NCBI GenBank assembly: GCA_017311185.1
Contig: JAESUZ010003522.1
Location: 124,001-188,000, forward strand
Length of the DNA: 64,000 nt
Reading direction: 5' to 3'
DNA from: Proteles cristata cristata
Taxonomy: Eukaryota > Chordata > Mammalia > Carnivora > Hyaenidae
Shown here: piece after piece, positions 12,676-25,345 of the stretch
Position numbering within the stretch: position 1 is the stretch's first letter
Layout: each line of letters opens with the position of its first letter
Notes under the pieces: generated by a model
Told to the model about the DNA's origin: nothing
Seen by the model: the letters and a program-made list of their open reading frames with translations, nothing else
Databases searched by the model: none
Position numbers and translations under genes: made by a program

Positions 12676-12899
12676 TTTTTTTTAATGTTTTATTTATTTC
12701 TGAGAGAGTGAGAGACAGAGAGAGACGGCATGAGCAGGGGAGGGTCAGAGAGAGAGGGAGACACAGAATCTGAAACAGGGTCCAGGCTCTGAGCTAGCTG
12801 TCAGCACAGAGCCCCACAAGGGGCTCGAACCCATGAACCATGAAATCATTACCTGAGCCGAAGTCAGACACTCAACCAACTGAGCCACCCAGGCAACCC
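12676..12899 (-). mobile_element. SINE type B, reverse
   Basis: Tail complement atgttttatttatttctgag and diagnostic ctgagctagctgtcagcaca place it in type B. Confidence 0.95.
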
Positions 12900-13518
12900 A
12901 ACTAGAGTCTTTTCTTACATAGTTTTTAATAGCAAGCTACTATGATAGAAAATGTTAAATATGTTGTTACATTTTTCCTGTAGTAAGGAGATTACACTTG
13001 ACCCCATCCAGTATCTTTGTGGCTCCAACTCACAAGACAATATAGTTCTGAAGAACTTAAACTCATGGGATGTTTGCAAAGAATGACTAGTCACAGGAAA
13101 ACTTTGCACTAGGGGTGGGAGAGATGTGAGAAAAATCATTTGTTTGATAATAGAATTAGAATCACAGCTTTTGAAAACTAGTGAGTAAGATGATACCCGC
13201 AAATGAAGAGGATGTGCATCTATGTATGCTGGGAAAGCATGAGGAGGAGGAATTGGAAAATAACCACTGAAGCACAGAACAGATTCTTCAGTTGTTGGTT
13301 CTGCATCTGTTCAGCAGTCCTAGCTACTAAGTATGAGAGAGCAGGAAACCTAGTGCAATCCAATTTCAAGCTGGTTAAAGTATCACATACATTTCAGAAT
13401 ATGGGCAAGTTTATGTATATTCTTGTGAAAAATGTTTTAAGTTCTTAATCTCAAAAACAAAACAAAATGAAATATTTACTGAGACATTTTTCATTATATA
13501 ATAACTAAAAACCAAAAA

Positions 13519-14470
13519 CCTTGAGGTATTAAAACCACAATAAGTTACCACTTTACACTCAATAGAAGGCAATTATCAAAAGAACAGAAATAATAAATTT
13601 TAGTAAAGCTGTAAAGAATCAGAACCCCCATGTACTGCTGTTGAGAATGTAAAGTGGTGCAGCCACTGTGGAAATCAATATGGAGGTTCCTCAAAAAATT
13701 GAACATGGAATTAATATACAATCCAGCAATTCCACTTCTGGGTAGATACCCAAATGAACTAAATGCAAGGACTCAAACAGATATGTGAACACCAATGTTT
13801 CATAGCAGTATCATTCACAATAGTCAATAGGTGGAATTGACTGTGTCCACTGACAGATGACTGGATAAACAAATGCAGTCTATACATACACGGGAATATT
13901 ATCCAGTTTAAAAAGACACCCAGGGATGCTTGGGTGGCTCAGTCACTTAAGCATCCAACTCTTGACCTCAGCTCTGGCCATGATCTCACAGTTCATGGAT
14001 TTGAGCCCCACGTCAGGCTGTGCACTAACAGCATGGAGAATGCTTGGGATTCTTTCCCCCCACCCAATCGCTCGAACTCTCTCGCGCTCTCTCTCTTAAT
14101 AAATAAATAAACTTAAAAAAAAAAAAGGGAAGGACACTCTGACACACGCTACAATAGGATGAATCTTGAAGACATTATGCTAAGTGAAGTAAGTCAGTCC
14201 ACAGAAGGACAACTATTGTATGACTCCATTCATAAGAAGTACCTAGAATACTCAAATTCATAAGCATAGAAAGTAGAATTGTGGTTGCCAGGAAGGATAG
14301 TAAATTACTGTTTGATGATAACAGGTTTCAGTTTAAGAAGATGAGAAGGTTCTGTGGAGTATGCAGGTGATAGTTGCACAATTCTATGAATGTACTTAAT
14401 GCTACTAAATGGTACACCTAAAAATGGTTAAAATAACAAATTTTAGGTTATATATATTTTACTACATTTT
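13519..14470 (+). mobile_element. L1 3' part, split by a SINE
   Basis: L1 ORF2-end and 3' UTR phrases in order: gtggtgcagccactgtggaa, caatccagcaattccacttc, ggtagatacccaaatgaact, then after the SINE agacattatgctaagtgaag and tacttaatgctactaaatgg. Reading frames are broken. Confidence 0.9.
13922..14127 (+). mobile_element. SINE type A inside L1
   Basis: Head gggatgcttgggtggctcag, middle ctaacagcatggagaatgct, A-tail at 14115-14127. Sits exactly between two halves of the L1 3' end. Confidence 0.92.
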
Positions 14471-14602
14471 ACTTTACTATGATCAACTTAAACATTTCTG
14501 CTGCCATAAGTATTCTTAGAAAGTATTCAATCTGTAAGACCATAACTGACCATCTAATTTTGTACTACTTTACTCAAATAGAACAGAGTTTTTAAAAAAC
14601 CA

Positions 14603-14640
14603 TGTTTCTCAAAAATAAATGTTAAAAAATTTTAAATAAA
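14603..14640 (+). mobile_element. Extremely 5'-truncated SINE tail
   Basis: Only the last part of a type A tail (ctcaaaaataaatgttaaaa) is present, flanked by atgtttct on both sides, as if about 35 nt of a SINE had inserted. Confidence 0.35.
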
Positions 14641-14679
14641 AATTATGTTTCTAGTTTTGTCCTCCAAATTGACATTTTT

Positions 14680-14901
14680 TTTTTAAATTTTTTTAATGTT
14701 TTATTTATTTCTAGGAGAGAGAGAGAGACAGCGTGAGCAGGGGAGGGTCAGAGACAGAGGGAGTCACAGACTCTGAAACAGGCTCCAGGCTCTGAGCTGG
14801 CAGTCAGCACAGAGCCCGATGCGGGGCTCGAACCCACGAACCGCGAGATCATGACCTAAGCGAACGTCAGAAGCTTAACCGACTAAGCCACCCAGACGCC
14901 C
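14680..14901 (-). mobile_element. SINE type C, reverse
   Basis: ctgagctggcagtcagcaca and gaaccgcgagatcatgacc; flanks tgacatttt at both ends form a short TSD. Confidence 0.95.
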
Positions 14902-15970
14902 CTGACATTTTATTTCTAAAGACAAAGGGTTAAGTTCATCATAGCAATAGCATAGGAATAACCAAAGAGAGAGCAATAAGTTGAAAAATGGGCTATCATA
15001 ATATAAACAGCTCTTTGGGAACTTACAAATCACAGTAACCATACACAGGTGGCAGATTCCACACAGTGTGAACTCCAAAGCAATCTCCTATATATACCGA
15101 ACTAGCAAATGTAACATCAAACAGGATGATAATGCATTGTACTGCAAGTAAAATTATTGTTTGCAAATACCTTCTATTTCTACTTAACAAAATCATTTTC
15201 TACCACTTCAATGCCAGGAAAAAAAATTAGGTAAAACTTGTGTTAACCATTGTGCCCATAAAACTGGGTGAAATCATAACAGCTGGCTGTTGTTTTCTAC
15301 GTCCACTCAAAGCATTGGGGTACTGAATTTTCTACAAGATTTATGAAAAACTCCTTCCTAGTTATTAGATTCCTAACTGACCCAGGGTAATAAGTATATA
15401 TTCTACATTGCTTATGAAGAGATACCATCCCAATGTCTTATGAAAAAAACCCTATGGAAAACTTTTAGATAAGGTAGTAAGAATATAGTTCCAACAGTCT
15501 TCACTAATCAGATACGTAATTTCCCCTGATAAAAGGCAAAAATGATGTGAAATGTGGTACATATAACGACATAATGCCACAGGACTTGGCTAAAATGTTA
15601 TATACCCAGTAATGAAGAAATAAGGTTGAAGGATGCATCTTAACATACTTTTTCTAATTAACATTTGGGCATCAATTCCCACAGGATTTTTCTATGATGG
15701 TCTGAGGAAGGCAGGTGATAATTTCTCAAAGACTAAAACACAACATTCTAAACTCCAGGCTTTCCTTCTCTCTATAGCACTTCCTTAACACTGAATTAAA
15801 ATGATGTTGCATGAATAAGAATACGTTTATGGAGAAAGGAGATTCAACAACTAGAAATACTTCCACTTTAAAAAGAAGTCAACCCTCTTCAATAAAGGTA
15901 ATTCAAATTTCTTAAAAATAAAAAGTCAAATCAGCTGATAAAAGCTCATCATAAAATAAAAGAAAACCAT
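14902..15970. other. Intronic stretch, nothing recognised
   Basis: About 1.07 kb of AT-rich sequence with no recognised repeat, RNA gene or plausible exon. Confidence 0.45.
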
Positions 15971-16205
15971 GGGCGCCTGGGTGGCTCAGTCAGTTAAGCG
16001 TCCGACTTTGGCTCAGGTCATGATCTCACGGTTCATGAGTTCAAGCCCCACATGGGGCTCTGTGCTGACAGATAGCTCAGAGCCTGGCGCCTGCTTCAGA
16101 TTCTGTTATCTCCCTCTTTTTCTGACCCTCTCCTGTTCATGCTGTCTCTCTCTCTGTCAGAAATAAATAAAAACATTAAAAAAAATTTTTTTAATAAATA
16201 AATAA
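15971..16205 (+). mobile_element. SINE type B
   Basis: Head gggcgcctgggtggctcag, diagnostic gacagatagctcagagcc, tail cagaaataaataaaaacatt then (TAAA)n. Confidence 0.96.
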
Positions 16206-16546
16206 AAAAGAAACACTCCCCAAAGGGGAGAGGGCAATTCTAAAAGAGAAGCTATTGTTGTATTATGCAGTGTACATCTAATAGGCTATCATACATAAAA
16301 TAGAAATAACCTATTTTCTTATCTAAAATCTTATCAAAGATTTTGCCAAAGCTGTTGAAAGAAAACTTGTTTGATCAAACTATCTGCAAAATAAACACCA
16401 TAATGAAAGAGTAACCTAACAATATCACAATCTACCCAGCTACTCATTTACAAAAAAACATTTGCCTCTTGTCCACCGAACTCTTATTTGCAGAGAATGT
16501 GGTCTATAAACCAAATCATATTTTAGAAAACTTGTTTCATTGAGGC

Positions 16547-16771
16547 AGTTTCTCAATCTAGGCACTACAGACATTTGAAGTAGGACAATTCTTTGCTGCA
16601 GAGGCTGTACTGGGCACAGTAGAATGTGCAGCAATATTCTGCCCTCCTAATAGATCTAGCAGCTCCCCTCCCTCCCCTGATGTGACAACCAAAAAGGTCT
16701 CCAGACATGGCCAAATATCCTGGGCCAGGGGGATGTGGGTGCAAAATTATCCCAGCTTAAGATCCACTGCT
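16547..16771 (-). mobile_element. MER20 (hAT-Charlie DNA transposon relic)
   Basis: Ordered phrases ctcaatctaggcactacaga, acaattctttgctgcagagg, tgtgacaaccaaaaaggtct, ccagacatggccaaatatcc and a terminal cttaagatccactg match a near full-length MER20, reverse to the consensus I remember. Non-autonomous, no coding capacity. MER20 copies are known to have been co-opted as enhancers in placental mammals; nothing here shows activity. Confidence 0.8.
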
Positions 16772-17074
16772 CTAAAGATTGAACAGCCTTGACAGTACCT
16801 CAGACTTTCCTCTTCCTCTACCCATAATTTAATAAATATGAACTACCTCTCCTTCCAATGGTTTTCAAATTTTATACCCAAAGTCTCTTAAGTGCCCAGG
16901 AAGTGCTTAAGGAGCACCCATGGGGTATTATCTGAGCAGGTCCAATTTCATTCTTTCTGGAGTTCTGGGTATTTTCTTAGGGGGTGGGGATTGAAAATCA
17001 TGACATAGATAAACATATCATAATACTAAATTTCATATAACACTAAATGAAAGATCTCATATTTTTTCCCTTTC

Positions 17075-17282
17075 TCTTTTTATATTTTTTAATGTTTTAT
17101 TTATTTCTGAGAGAGAGAAAACATGAGCAGGGGAGGGTCAGAGAGAGAGGAGTCTGAAACAGGCTCCAGGCTCTGAGCTAGCTGTCAGCACAGAGCCCAA
17201 TGCAGGGCTTGAACCCACAAACCGCAAGATCATGACCTAAGTTGAAGTTGGACACAATCAACTGAGCCACCCAGGTGCCCCT
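17075..17282 (-). mobile_element. SINE type B, reverse
   Basis: atgttttatttatttctgag tail complement and gagctagctgtcagcacag; a few bases are missing near tggacacaatcaactgagcc. Confidence 0.94.
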
Positions 17283-17834
17283 CCTTTTTTTTTTAATGTC
17301 TCTTTTTATATTTTAAATCAAGGCCAATTTTGGAAAATCAGAGAGGTGGAAGAACACTAGCAATCACAGTGTATTGCAAAGGCAAGTTAAATATGCAGCT
17401 TATTTGTATTTCTTCAGCCCAACAGGAATTGAAATGTAGTCTTCAGAAGACTTATCGTACTTTCTACCTTGCTTAAACAAATATCAGATGTTCAAAGCCC
17501 TGAATTATAAAAGTTGAAGTCCAAGCTGCATCCTCAGGAGAAACCGATAAATGAAATTAATGCTGAAATTCTATGTTAGCTTTGTTAGCTTCTAAAAAGT
17601 CTATTTGATTCTTTTTCCTCCCCTAGGTGATGAGAATTTTTCCCAGTTTGACTGAGAAATAATTGACATATATCACTATATAAGTCTAAGGTATACAGTA
17701 TATTTGGTTCTTAAATTAAAAATCGATACTTTTTTTCTTACTCGCCTTCAAAGATCTCCTAATTTAACCATTTTAAACAGGAAAGCAATATGTATAACAT
17801 ATTGAACCTTCTGTAAAGAAAAAAAAGGCTTCAA

Positions 17835-18000
17835 ATTTTAATGTGCAACCAAATTACTTGGGAAATATATATTGTTAAAATATATTTTGCTTGTTGGGAG
17901 ATGGAGGTAGGCAGGGTCCAGTGAGCTGCATAAAAAGCATTCCCAGTAATTCTTATGCAGATGGTCTGAAAAACTCATTTTTAATAACACTAGTTCACAT
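17835..18000 (+). mobile_element. MER5-type hAT relic
   Basis: tgtgcaaccaaattacttgg, then agtaattcttatgcagatgg and an actagttcacat end follow the order of MER5A/B, heavily diverged. Confidence 0.55.
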
Positions 18001-18940
18001 ATTAAATTTGGCACCAATGATATATGTTATAAAATTCTAGCATTCTCTATTCAAAGACTATACAATACTTGGTTTATTACCTCTAGCCCCTGGTCAACTT
18101 AACTAAGATCTAAAAACAAAAATAAACTCTAAATACTATGCAATTAAAGGGTCCAGAGTAATGTGTGAACAAAGAAATAGAAAGTAAATATTACAGATTC
18201 ATTTTATGATGAGTAACCAGACTATAAAATCTGACAAATCTGTATTAATTCTTCCCTCATGTAAAACTACATTTACCTCAGCTATAATTTTATATAAGAT
18301 ATACCAAAAAATAAATAAAACTTAACTGGTTACAAAACCAATTAACAAAGTTCTCCAATAATGGTTTTTCATGCACCACAAATAAACCTTCCTCTAACAA
18401 ACAGTGCAGTCAGTTCATGAATCAGTCATTTTGATTCATTTTGTCCCTGGATACACACTAAGATGACGTGCTAGGATATAAACAGAAAAATGACTTCTTG
18501 GGTCATTTCTGGCATCCAATAATTTTTACAGCATTCCTACTACAGTCTTCATTCCTGAGAACCTGAAAATATTTTTTAAGTAAATGCCCATGTCAATTTC
18601 ATTTTCACCATTTTTGACTCAGACATAGTTAAAGCAGACAGCATCATTTTCTGACTTAATGCGCCTCCCAAAATACTCAATTTATTCAACTCTGATGTCA
18701 GTTTTAGAAAACTGATGAACAGTTCCATACTTATTTTTTCTCCTACCAGACAAAAGTAGGATTGCTGATAAAGCACACTAATGTTTTCACACTTCACCTA
18801 ACATTCCAAACCCATTCCATTCAACATTTCATGACTATCAGACTGGTGGCATCTTTAGTCATTGATATTTTTCCATAGTCCTTTAAGAACTGTCCTTTGT
18901 TTTCAAGACACAATACCATTTTAAAAAATTAGGCAGTCCT

Positions 18941-19153
18941 GGGGCGCCTGGGTGGCTCAGTTGGTTAAGCATCCGACTTCGGTTCAGGTCGTGATCTCAC
19001 AGTTCGTGGGTTCGAGCCCCGCGTTGGGCTCTGTGCTGACAGCTCAGAGCCTGGAGCCTGCTACAGATTCTGTGTCTCCTTCTCTCTCTGCTCCTCCCCC
19101 ACTCATGCTCTGTCTCTCTCTGTCTCAAGAATAAATAAACTATTTAAAAAAAC
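18941..19153 (+). mobile_element. SINE type A
   Basis: Near-complete: ggggcgcctgggtggctcag to gtctcaagaataaataaac. Exact 16-bp TSD aaaattaggcagtcct at 18925-18940 and 19154-19169. Confidence 0.97.
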
Positions 19154-19187
19154 AAAATTAGGCAGTCCTAGAGCCAGGCTTCGCTTT

Positions 19188-19394
19188 TTATTTATTTATT
19201 TTTTAAAGTTTATTTCTTTATTTTGAGTGAGAGAAAGCACAAGTCAGGAGGGGCAGAGAGGGAGGAAGACAGGGAGAATCCCAAGCAGGCTCCACACTGT
19301 CAGTGCAGAGCCCCACGCGGAGCTCAAACTCAGGAAAGTGAGATCACGACCTGAGCCAAAGGCAGTTAACAGACTGAGCCACTCAGGTGTCCCC
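19188..19394 (-). mobile_element. SINE type A, reverse
   Basis: Starts tttaaagtttatttctttat, ends gactgagccactcaggtgtc. Flanks aggcttcgc / aggcttagc. It lies less than 20 bp after the previous SINE's TSD, in opposite orientation. Confidence 0.92.
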
Positions 19395-19784
19395 AAGGCT
19401 TAGCCTTTAAAGACATGTATCTCCAAAAGTTTCCAAAGAAACCCAGAAGTGGAAAACAGTATAAGGAAGACTAAAACCAAAAATGAGGTAAGGTTAATGA
19501 AAAATGCTAATGATAAAAGAACAGGACTCGGGGTTTTGTTTGTTTGTTTTAAGCTATTTACTCAGAAACATGAACAAAGCAGAGAAAGGTTTAGGGCTTG
19601 GGGGGAAAGAGTATAATGACTACAGATGACAAAGAGGAAGCAAAATTACTTGACTTCTATTAGTAGAAAGTAGATCCAACACTGGATTGGGGTCTCTAAC
19701 TCTGAGCAAGTCACGCCCTGTTTCAGACCAATTTCCTTATCTTTAACCCTATCTATTTCACAACTGTTATGAGGAACATAATAA

Positions 19785-19866
19785 TGTGGGGCGCAAACTC
19801 ATAAACTGTGAGATCATGACCTGAACCACAGTTTGCAGCTCAACCAACTGAGCCACCCAGGGGCAC
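19785..19866 (-). mobile_element. SINE head fragment, reverse
   Basis: Only the promoter half (gtgagatcatgacctgaacc to gagccacccaggggcacc) survives; the CT tract and tail are absent. Confidence 0.85.
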
Positions 19867-19878
19867 CTAATAATTGTT

Positions 19879-20131
19879 TTTTGTTTTGTTTTTTTTTTAT
19901 AACTTTATTTTATTTTATTTTTTTTTTTAATGCTTTATTTCTAGGAGAGAGAGAGAGAGACAGCGCGAGCAGGGGAGGGTCAGAGAGAGAGGGAGTCACA
20001 GACTGAAACAGGCTCCAGGCTCTGAGCTGGCAGTCAGCACAGAGCCCGACGCGGGGCTCGAACCCACGAACCGCGAGATCATGACCCAAGCGAAAGTCGG
20101 ACGCTTAACCGACTAAGCCACCCAGGCGCCC
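19879..20131 (-). mobile_element. SINE type C, reverse, young
   Basis: Near-consensus type C with many CpGs (gacgcggggctcgaacccac). Exact 15-bp TSD cacctaataattgtt at 19864-19878 and 20132-20146; the TSD starts inside the last bases of the older SINE fragment at 19785-19866. Confidence 0.97.
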
Positions 20132-20587
20132 CACCTAATAATTGTTAATGATCTAAATAATGGAGTCATGAAAGACCTTTCTATCATTATATTATCCCAA
20201 TGAATTCTTCTTATATGTAGATACCATAATGTACACAAGAGTTTTAATTTACTGAAATAGTACACTCCTTCACTGAACCCACATGTTCATAAGGCCACAG
20301 TATGTGTTCATTTAAGAAACAGTTACTGTTAGTTGTGAAACAATCAAAATAAACAAAACTTCCTTTCGATACACAGTTTTCAGTATAATAGAGGAAGTAA
20401 AATATACACAAAGAAGTAGAAATTAGATGATGAAAAGTTTCATAACAGAAATATAAACAAAGTTTAACAGAATTTCAAAGAAGGCAAGAATTTATATCTA
20501 GCTAGAGGGGAAAGCAGATAAAGAAATCTCAGGAAGGACTTCAAGAAAGAAGTCATATTTGTGCAGGGTCCTAAAGAATGAATAGCA

Positions 20588-20802
20588 GGGGCGCCTGGGT
20601 GGCTCAGTCAGTTACCTGTCTGACTTCGGCTCAGGTCATGATCTCATGGTTTCTGTGTTCCAGCCCTGCATCAGGCTCTGTGCTGACAGCTCAGAGTCTG
20701 GAACCTGTGTCAGATTCTGTGTGTGTCTCTCTGCCCCTCCCCTGCTCGCTCTCTGTCTCTGTATCTCAAAATAAAATAAAGACAGAAAAAAATTTTTGTT
20801 TA
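20588..20802 (+). mobile_element. SINE type A
   Basis: ggggcgcctgggtggctcag, gctgacagctcagagtctgg, tail caaaataaaataaagacag. Confidence 0.94.
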
Positions 20803-21027
20803 GGGGCGCCTGGGTGGCTTAGTCGGTTAAGCGTCCGACTTTCGCTTAGGCCATGATCTCGCGGTTTGTGGGTTTGAGCCCCGCGTCGGGCTCTGTGCTG
20901 ACTGCCATCTCGGAGCCTGGAGACTGTTTCTGACTGTTTCAGTCTATGACTCCCTCTCTCTCTGACCCTCCCCTGCTCACGCTGTCTCTCTCTCTTTCTA
21001 GAAATTAAAAAAAAAAATTTTTTTTTA
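20803..21027 (+). mobile_element. SINE type C in the tail of another SINE
   Basis: ggggcgcctgggtggcttag, actgccatctcggagcctgg, gtttcagtctatgactccc, tail ctagaaattaaaaaaa. Flanks aatttttgttta / aattttgttta show that it landed in the A-rich end of the SINE at 20588. Confidence 0.95.
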
Positions 21028-21139
21028 AATTTTGTTTAATAAATAAAGGATGAATAGGATTTAAAAACATCCCTAAATAAAATATACATTCCTCTGAAAC
21101 AAAAATGCTTCCAGTTCACTAGGGGAGAAAGAAAAATAT

Positions 21140-21900
21140 ATCTTAGAAAATAGTACCAACATCCCTCCAGTCTCCTACCCCATTAAACTAGAAGTTATCC
21201 TTCACACATCTCCCCATTTCTCCCCTTACTGGGGGTCCCATATCTAATCCTTTACCAAATCTTATCCATTTAACCTCCTAGATATCTCCCGTCTGTCTAC
21301 TTCTCTTTCCTCGACCATCCTCTCCCTAGCCCAAATTACCATTATCTCTTGCCCAAAGTACAATAACCTTCTGATGTGTCTCTCTGCTGCACACCAATCT
21401 ATACACAGCAGCCAGAGAGATTTTTCCTAAAGCAAATATACCAGACATTGTTTTCCAGACCTGAATCCTTGACACATGGCTACTTTTTTAGCCTCAACTT
21501 ATACCATGTGCCCCTTCATTAACTGTGATTCAGCCACTCTGGTCTTTATTCAGTTTTTCAAACATGCCAGGCTCACTAACACCAGGACCTTTGCACATGC
21601 AATCCTCTTCATCGGGAATTTCACCCACTCCTAACACCCTTCACCTAATTAACTCTATTTACCTTTTATATCTTAATTACTTCCTCAAGAAAGTCTTCTC
21701 TATTCTCCTAAACTACATTAGATCATTTAGTTACACACACTTAGGACACTATGCACTTTCATATACAGTATTTGTTAGATTGTAATTTTATATTTATTTT
21801 GTGTTTCATTCACTGACTAAAGTATAAACACCATTAAGATAGGGCCCATAAGTAATTTTGCCCTAGGTTCGACCTGCCAACATACATATTTGTTCCCAAG
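21140..21900 (+). mobile_element. L2 (LINE-2) 3' region
   Basis: Order of L2 phrases: ctaatcctttaccaaatctt, ccagacctgaatccttgaca, caggacctttgcacatgcaa, ttcctcaagaaagtcttctc, and gactaaagtataaacaccat near the 3' end. Frames are broken. Confidence 0.7.
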
Positions 21901-23116
21901 TCAATTTGTTTTCTTTTCAGTCAAAATATCTATGGTGAACCAACAAGTAGACGTGCCTGCCCTGCCCGAGCTACATGTAGTCTGTGAGCCAAGAGCAGCC
22001 CTTTCACCAGCTCCCCACACCCTTGCTCCCCATTATGTAGTTAGCAAAAATTGCTGTTTTAAAACCTAATAGCATGATTTAGTAGCTTAATTACTTACTA
22101 ATAAGAAGCTTAGGAAGTTTAGTCTAAACCTAGAAAAATTTACTTTGCTTGCCAAAAATCAGCACCTTCAAAGAAGGGAAGAAAATGCTTCAGTGATTCA
22201 TTCAGGTCAAATAAGCATTCCCAACTTCCACTCCACTGTTTACCGGAAGAGATGTGCTGTGAAATTTGTAGTCAGGGCTTATGCCATTAACAGTTTGTAG
22301 TATGTTTGAAGGAATTTAAGTAGCACATGAAGGTTCTGGTTGTACTGAATTAGATAGCTAAGTGAAATGACAGGAAGGAGATGTGGTGATCTCCTTGGAG
22401 CACTGAAATAAAAGGCACTAAAAGAATCCCAAGTGTCAGACTCCCACTAGTTCAAGATCATATATCCCTGAGGATGTGCAAACACCAGATTTGAAACTGC
22501 AGAAAGAAAAGAATACTACTGATTTGCCCCCCAGAATGTTGTTATTCAGGCCCAAACCAGATACAGAAGGGCATGTGCTATCAGCTAAGATGGATTAATA
22601 AGGACTAGATTCACCTTTTTGCCTGAAGCCACTAAAATTATTTTATCATATTATTTAAATCTCTTTGAAAGATAATTGACTATTTAAAGCAAAACAATAT
22701 ATTTTTGTGGACTTTTAAGTAGAAGTTAAATGCAGGACAACAATAGCACAAAGGCCAAAAAGTGTGAAATGGGAGTATAATGTTATTAGTATAAGGTTCT
22801 TATACTATACATGAAGTAGTATATTACTTGAAGGTAGACTGTTATAAACTAAAAAAAAAAAAATACTATAAACTATAATCAATAAAGTAATAAAATAGCT
22901 AGAAAGAAGAATTACAAAAAATATACAAACAAAAAAGCACTAAAAGAGTCAAAAGAGAGAAAAGAACAGATAGGACAAATAAAAAATAAATAGATACATT
23001 TAAACCCATTCATTCAATTTAAACCCAACCAATCACATTAAATAATCACATTAAATATAAATAGTCTATAAACCCCACTGCAAGACTAGATAAAAGATCA
23101 AGACTGGGGTGGTGGG

Positions 23117-23330
23117 AGTGCCTGGGTGGCTCAGTTGGTTGAGCATCCAACTGTAGATTTCAGCTCAGGACATGATCTCAGGATTATGGGACAGAGCCCC
23201 ACATCAGGCTCCATGCTGAATGTAGAGGCTGCTTAAGATTCTCTCTCTCTCTCTTTCCCTCTGTCACTCTCCTTGCTTGCACTCTCACAATCTAAAAAAA
23301 CAAAAAACAAAAAAACAAAAAAACAAAAAA
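23117..23330 (+). mobile_element. SINE with long CAAAAA tail
   Basis: Head gagtgcctgggtggctcag, atgctgaatgtagaggctgc variant in the middle, short CT tract, then a (CAAAAA)n-like tail at 23297-23330. Confidence 0.9.
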
Positions 23331-24845
23331 GGAACAGAAATCAGTGAAATAAAAAAGAAACAGAGGAAAAAACGAAAAATTTAAAAAGAAAATGAAACCA
23401 AAAGCTAATTCTCAGATCACTAATATTGATAAACTTAACCCAGATTGATGGAGGATAAAATAGGGAAGACAGAAATGTATAATATTAGGAGTAATAGAGG
23501 TAACATTGTTAGAGATTTTACAAATATTAAAACAAGGAAATACTATGAACAATTTTAGGCTGATATATTTGAAAATTGAGACAAAATTGACAGAATCCTA
23601 CAAAGACACAAACAATAAAAGCTCATCAAGAAAAAATGAATAACGTAAGTGCTCTTTTATTTATTAAAGAAGCTGGATTTGAAGTGAAAACTTTTTCCCA
23701 GAGAAAAATCCAAGTCCACATGGCTTCTCTGATGAATTACACCAAATGTACAAGGAATTACCAATTCCATACAAACTCTTACAAAAACTAAAAATGAAAT
23801 ACGTTACAATGCATACTATGATTTCAGCACAGTCTGAAACCAAAGTCAGAGGCATATCAAAAGAAAACCACAAACCAATATTCTTCCATGAATGTAGATG
23901 CAAATTTGTTTAACATAATTGTAGCAAATCAAATCAAACAAATCAAGCAATATATAAAAAGGATAATAACACATGACCAAATATGGTTTATGCCAAGATG
24001 GCAAGTTAGTTTAAGGCTCAAAAATCAATGTAATTAATATTAACAGACTTAAAAAGAAAAAGCCATATGATCATCTTAATAAATGCAGACAATGCTTAGT
24101 AAATGCAGACAAAATTCAACATCCATTCTTGACTAAAGCAAACAAACAAACATAAAACCCTCTCAGGAAACTAGTAATAGAAGAAAATCTCTTCCAATTG
24201 ATAAAGGGCATCTACAGAAAAACAAAACCACCTAAAGCTAACATCATAGACTGAAATTTTTTCTCCTAAAATCAGGAAGGATGTCTGTCTCATCACTCCT
24301 ATTAAGCATTATCCTGGAAGTTCTAGTCAAGGTAATCAGGCAAGAAAAATAATAAAAGGCATCTTGATTGGAAAAGAAGTAAAACTTCTTTATATTCAGC
24401 CAATATATATGATTCTTTATACAAAATACTTAATCTACAAAAAATCCACTGGGAATAACAAATGAGTTTGGTAAGTCTGCAGAATGCAAGATGAAATGCA
24501 AAAATCTATTGTAGTTCTATATACTGGCAACAAATAATTGAATTTAAAAATTTTTAAATCACACAATCTAGAATATCAAAATTACGAAACACTTATGGGC
24601 AAACCTAACAAAAATGTACAAGACCAGTACATTGATAACTTTGTAGATAGAAATTAAAGACAAAATACAGAGAGAGATGTACTGTGTTCCTAAATTGAAA
24701 GACTTGATATTGTCAAGATATTAATTTTCCCTCAAAGTGACCTATAGATTCAACACAGCCTCAATCAAAATCCTCCAGCAGGCTGAGTCTAAAATTTATA
24801 TGGGCATGCAAATGACCTAGACTAGTCAAAATAACTTTTTAAAAA

Positions 24846-25066
24846 AAATTTTTTAATGTTTCTTATTTACTTCTGAGAGAGACAGACAGACAGACAGCAT
24901 GGGCAGGGGAGGGTCAGAGAGAGAGGGAGACATAGAATCCGAAACAGGCTCCAGGCTCTGAGCTAGCTGTCAGCACAGAGCCGACGCAGGGCTCGAACCC
25001 ATGGACTGTGAGATCATAACCTGAGCCGAAGTTGGACACTTAACCGACTAAACCACCCAGGGACCC
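24846..25066 (-). mobile_element. SINE type B, reverse
   Basis: gagctagctgtcagcacag, (GACA)n patch in the GA tract. Approximate TSD aaaataacttttt / aaaatagctttt in the surrounding L1. Confidence 0.94.
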
Positions 25067-25142
25067 CCAAAATAGCTTTTAAAAAGAAAAAACAAAGTTA
25101 GAGGATTTATACTCAAAATTTATTATAAAACTATAGTAATCA

Positions 25143-25345
25143 GGGCACCTGGGTGGCTCAGTCGGTTAAGTGTCCAACTCTTGATTTTGGCTCAGGTCAT
25201 GATCACATGATTTGTGAGTTCAAGCCCCACATCTGACTCTGTACTGACAGCATGGAGCCTGCTTAAGATTCTTTCTCCCTCTCTCTCTGCACCCCAGCCA
25301 CTGCTTGTACGCTGTCTCTGAAAATAAACTTAAAAAAAAAAAAAA
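25143..25345 (+). mobile_element. SINE type A, older
   Basis: agggcacctgggtggctcag, ctgacagcatggagcctgc, tail aaaataaacttaaaaaaa. Inserted in L1 sequence. Confidence 0.93.
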
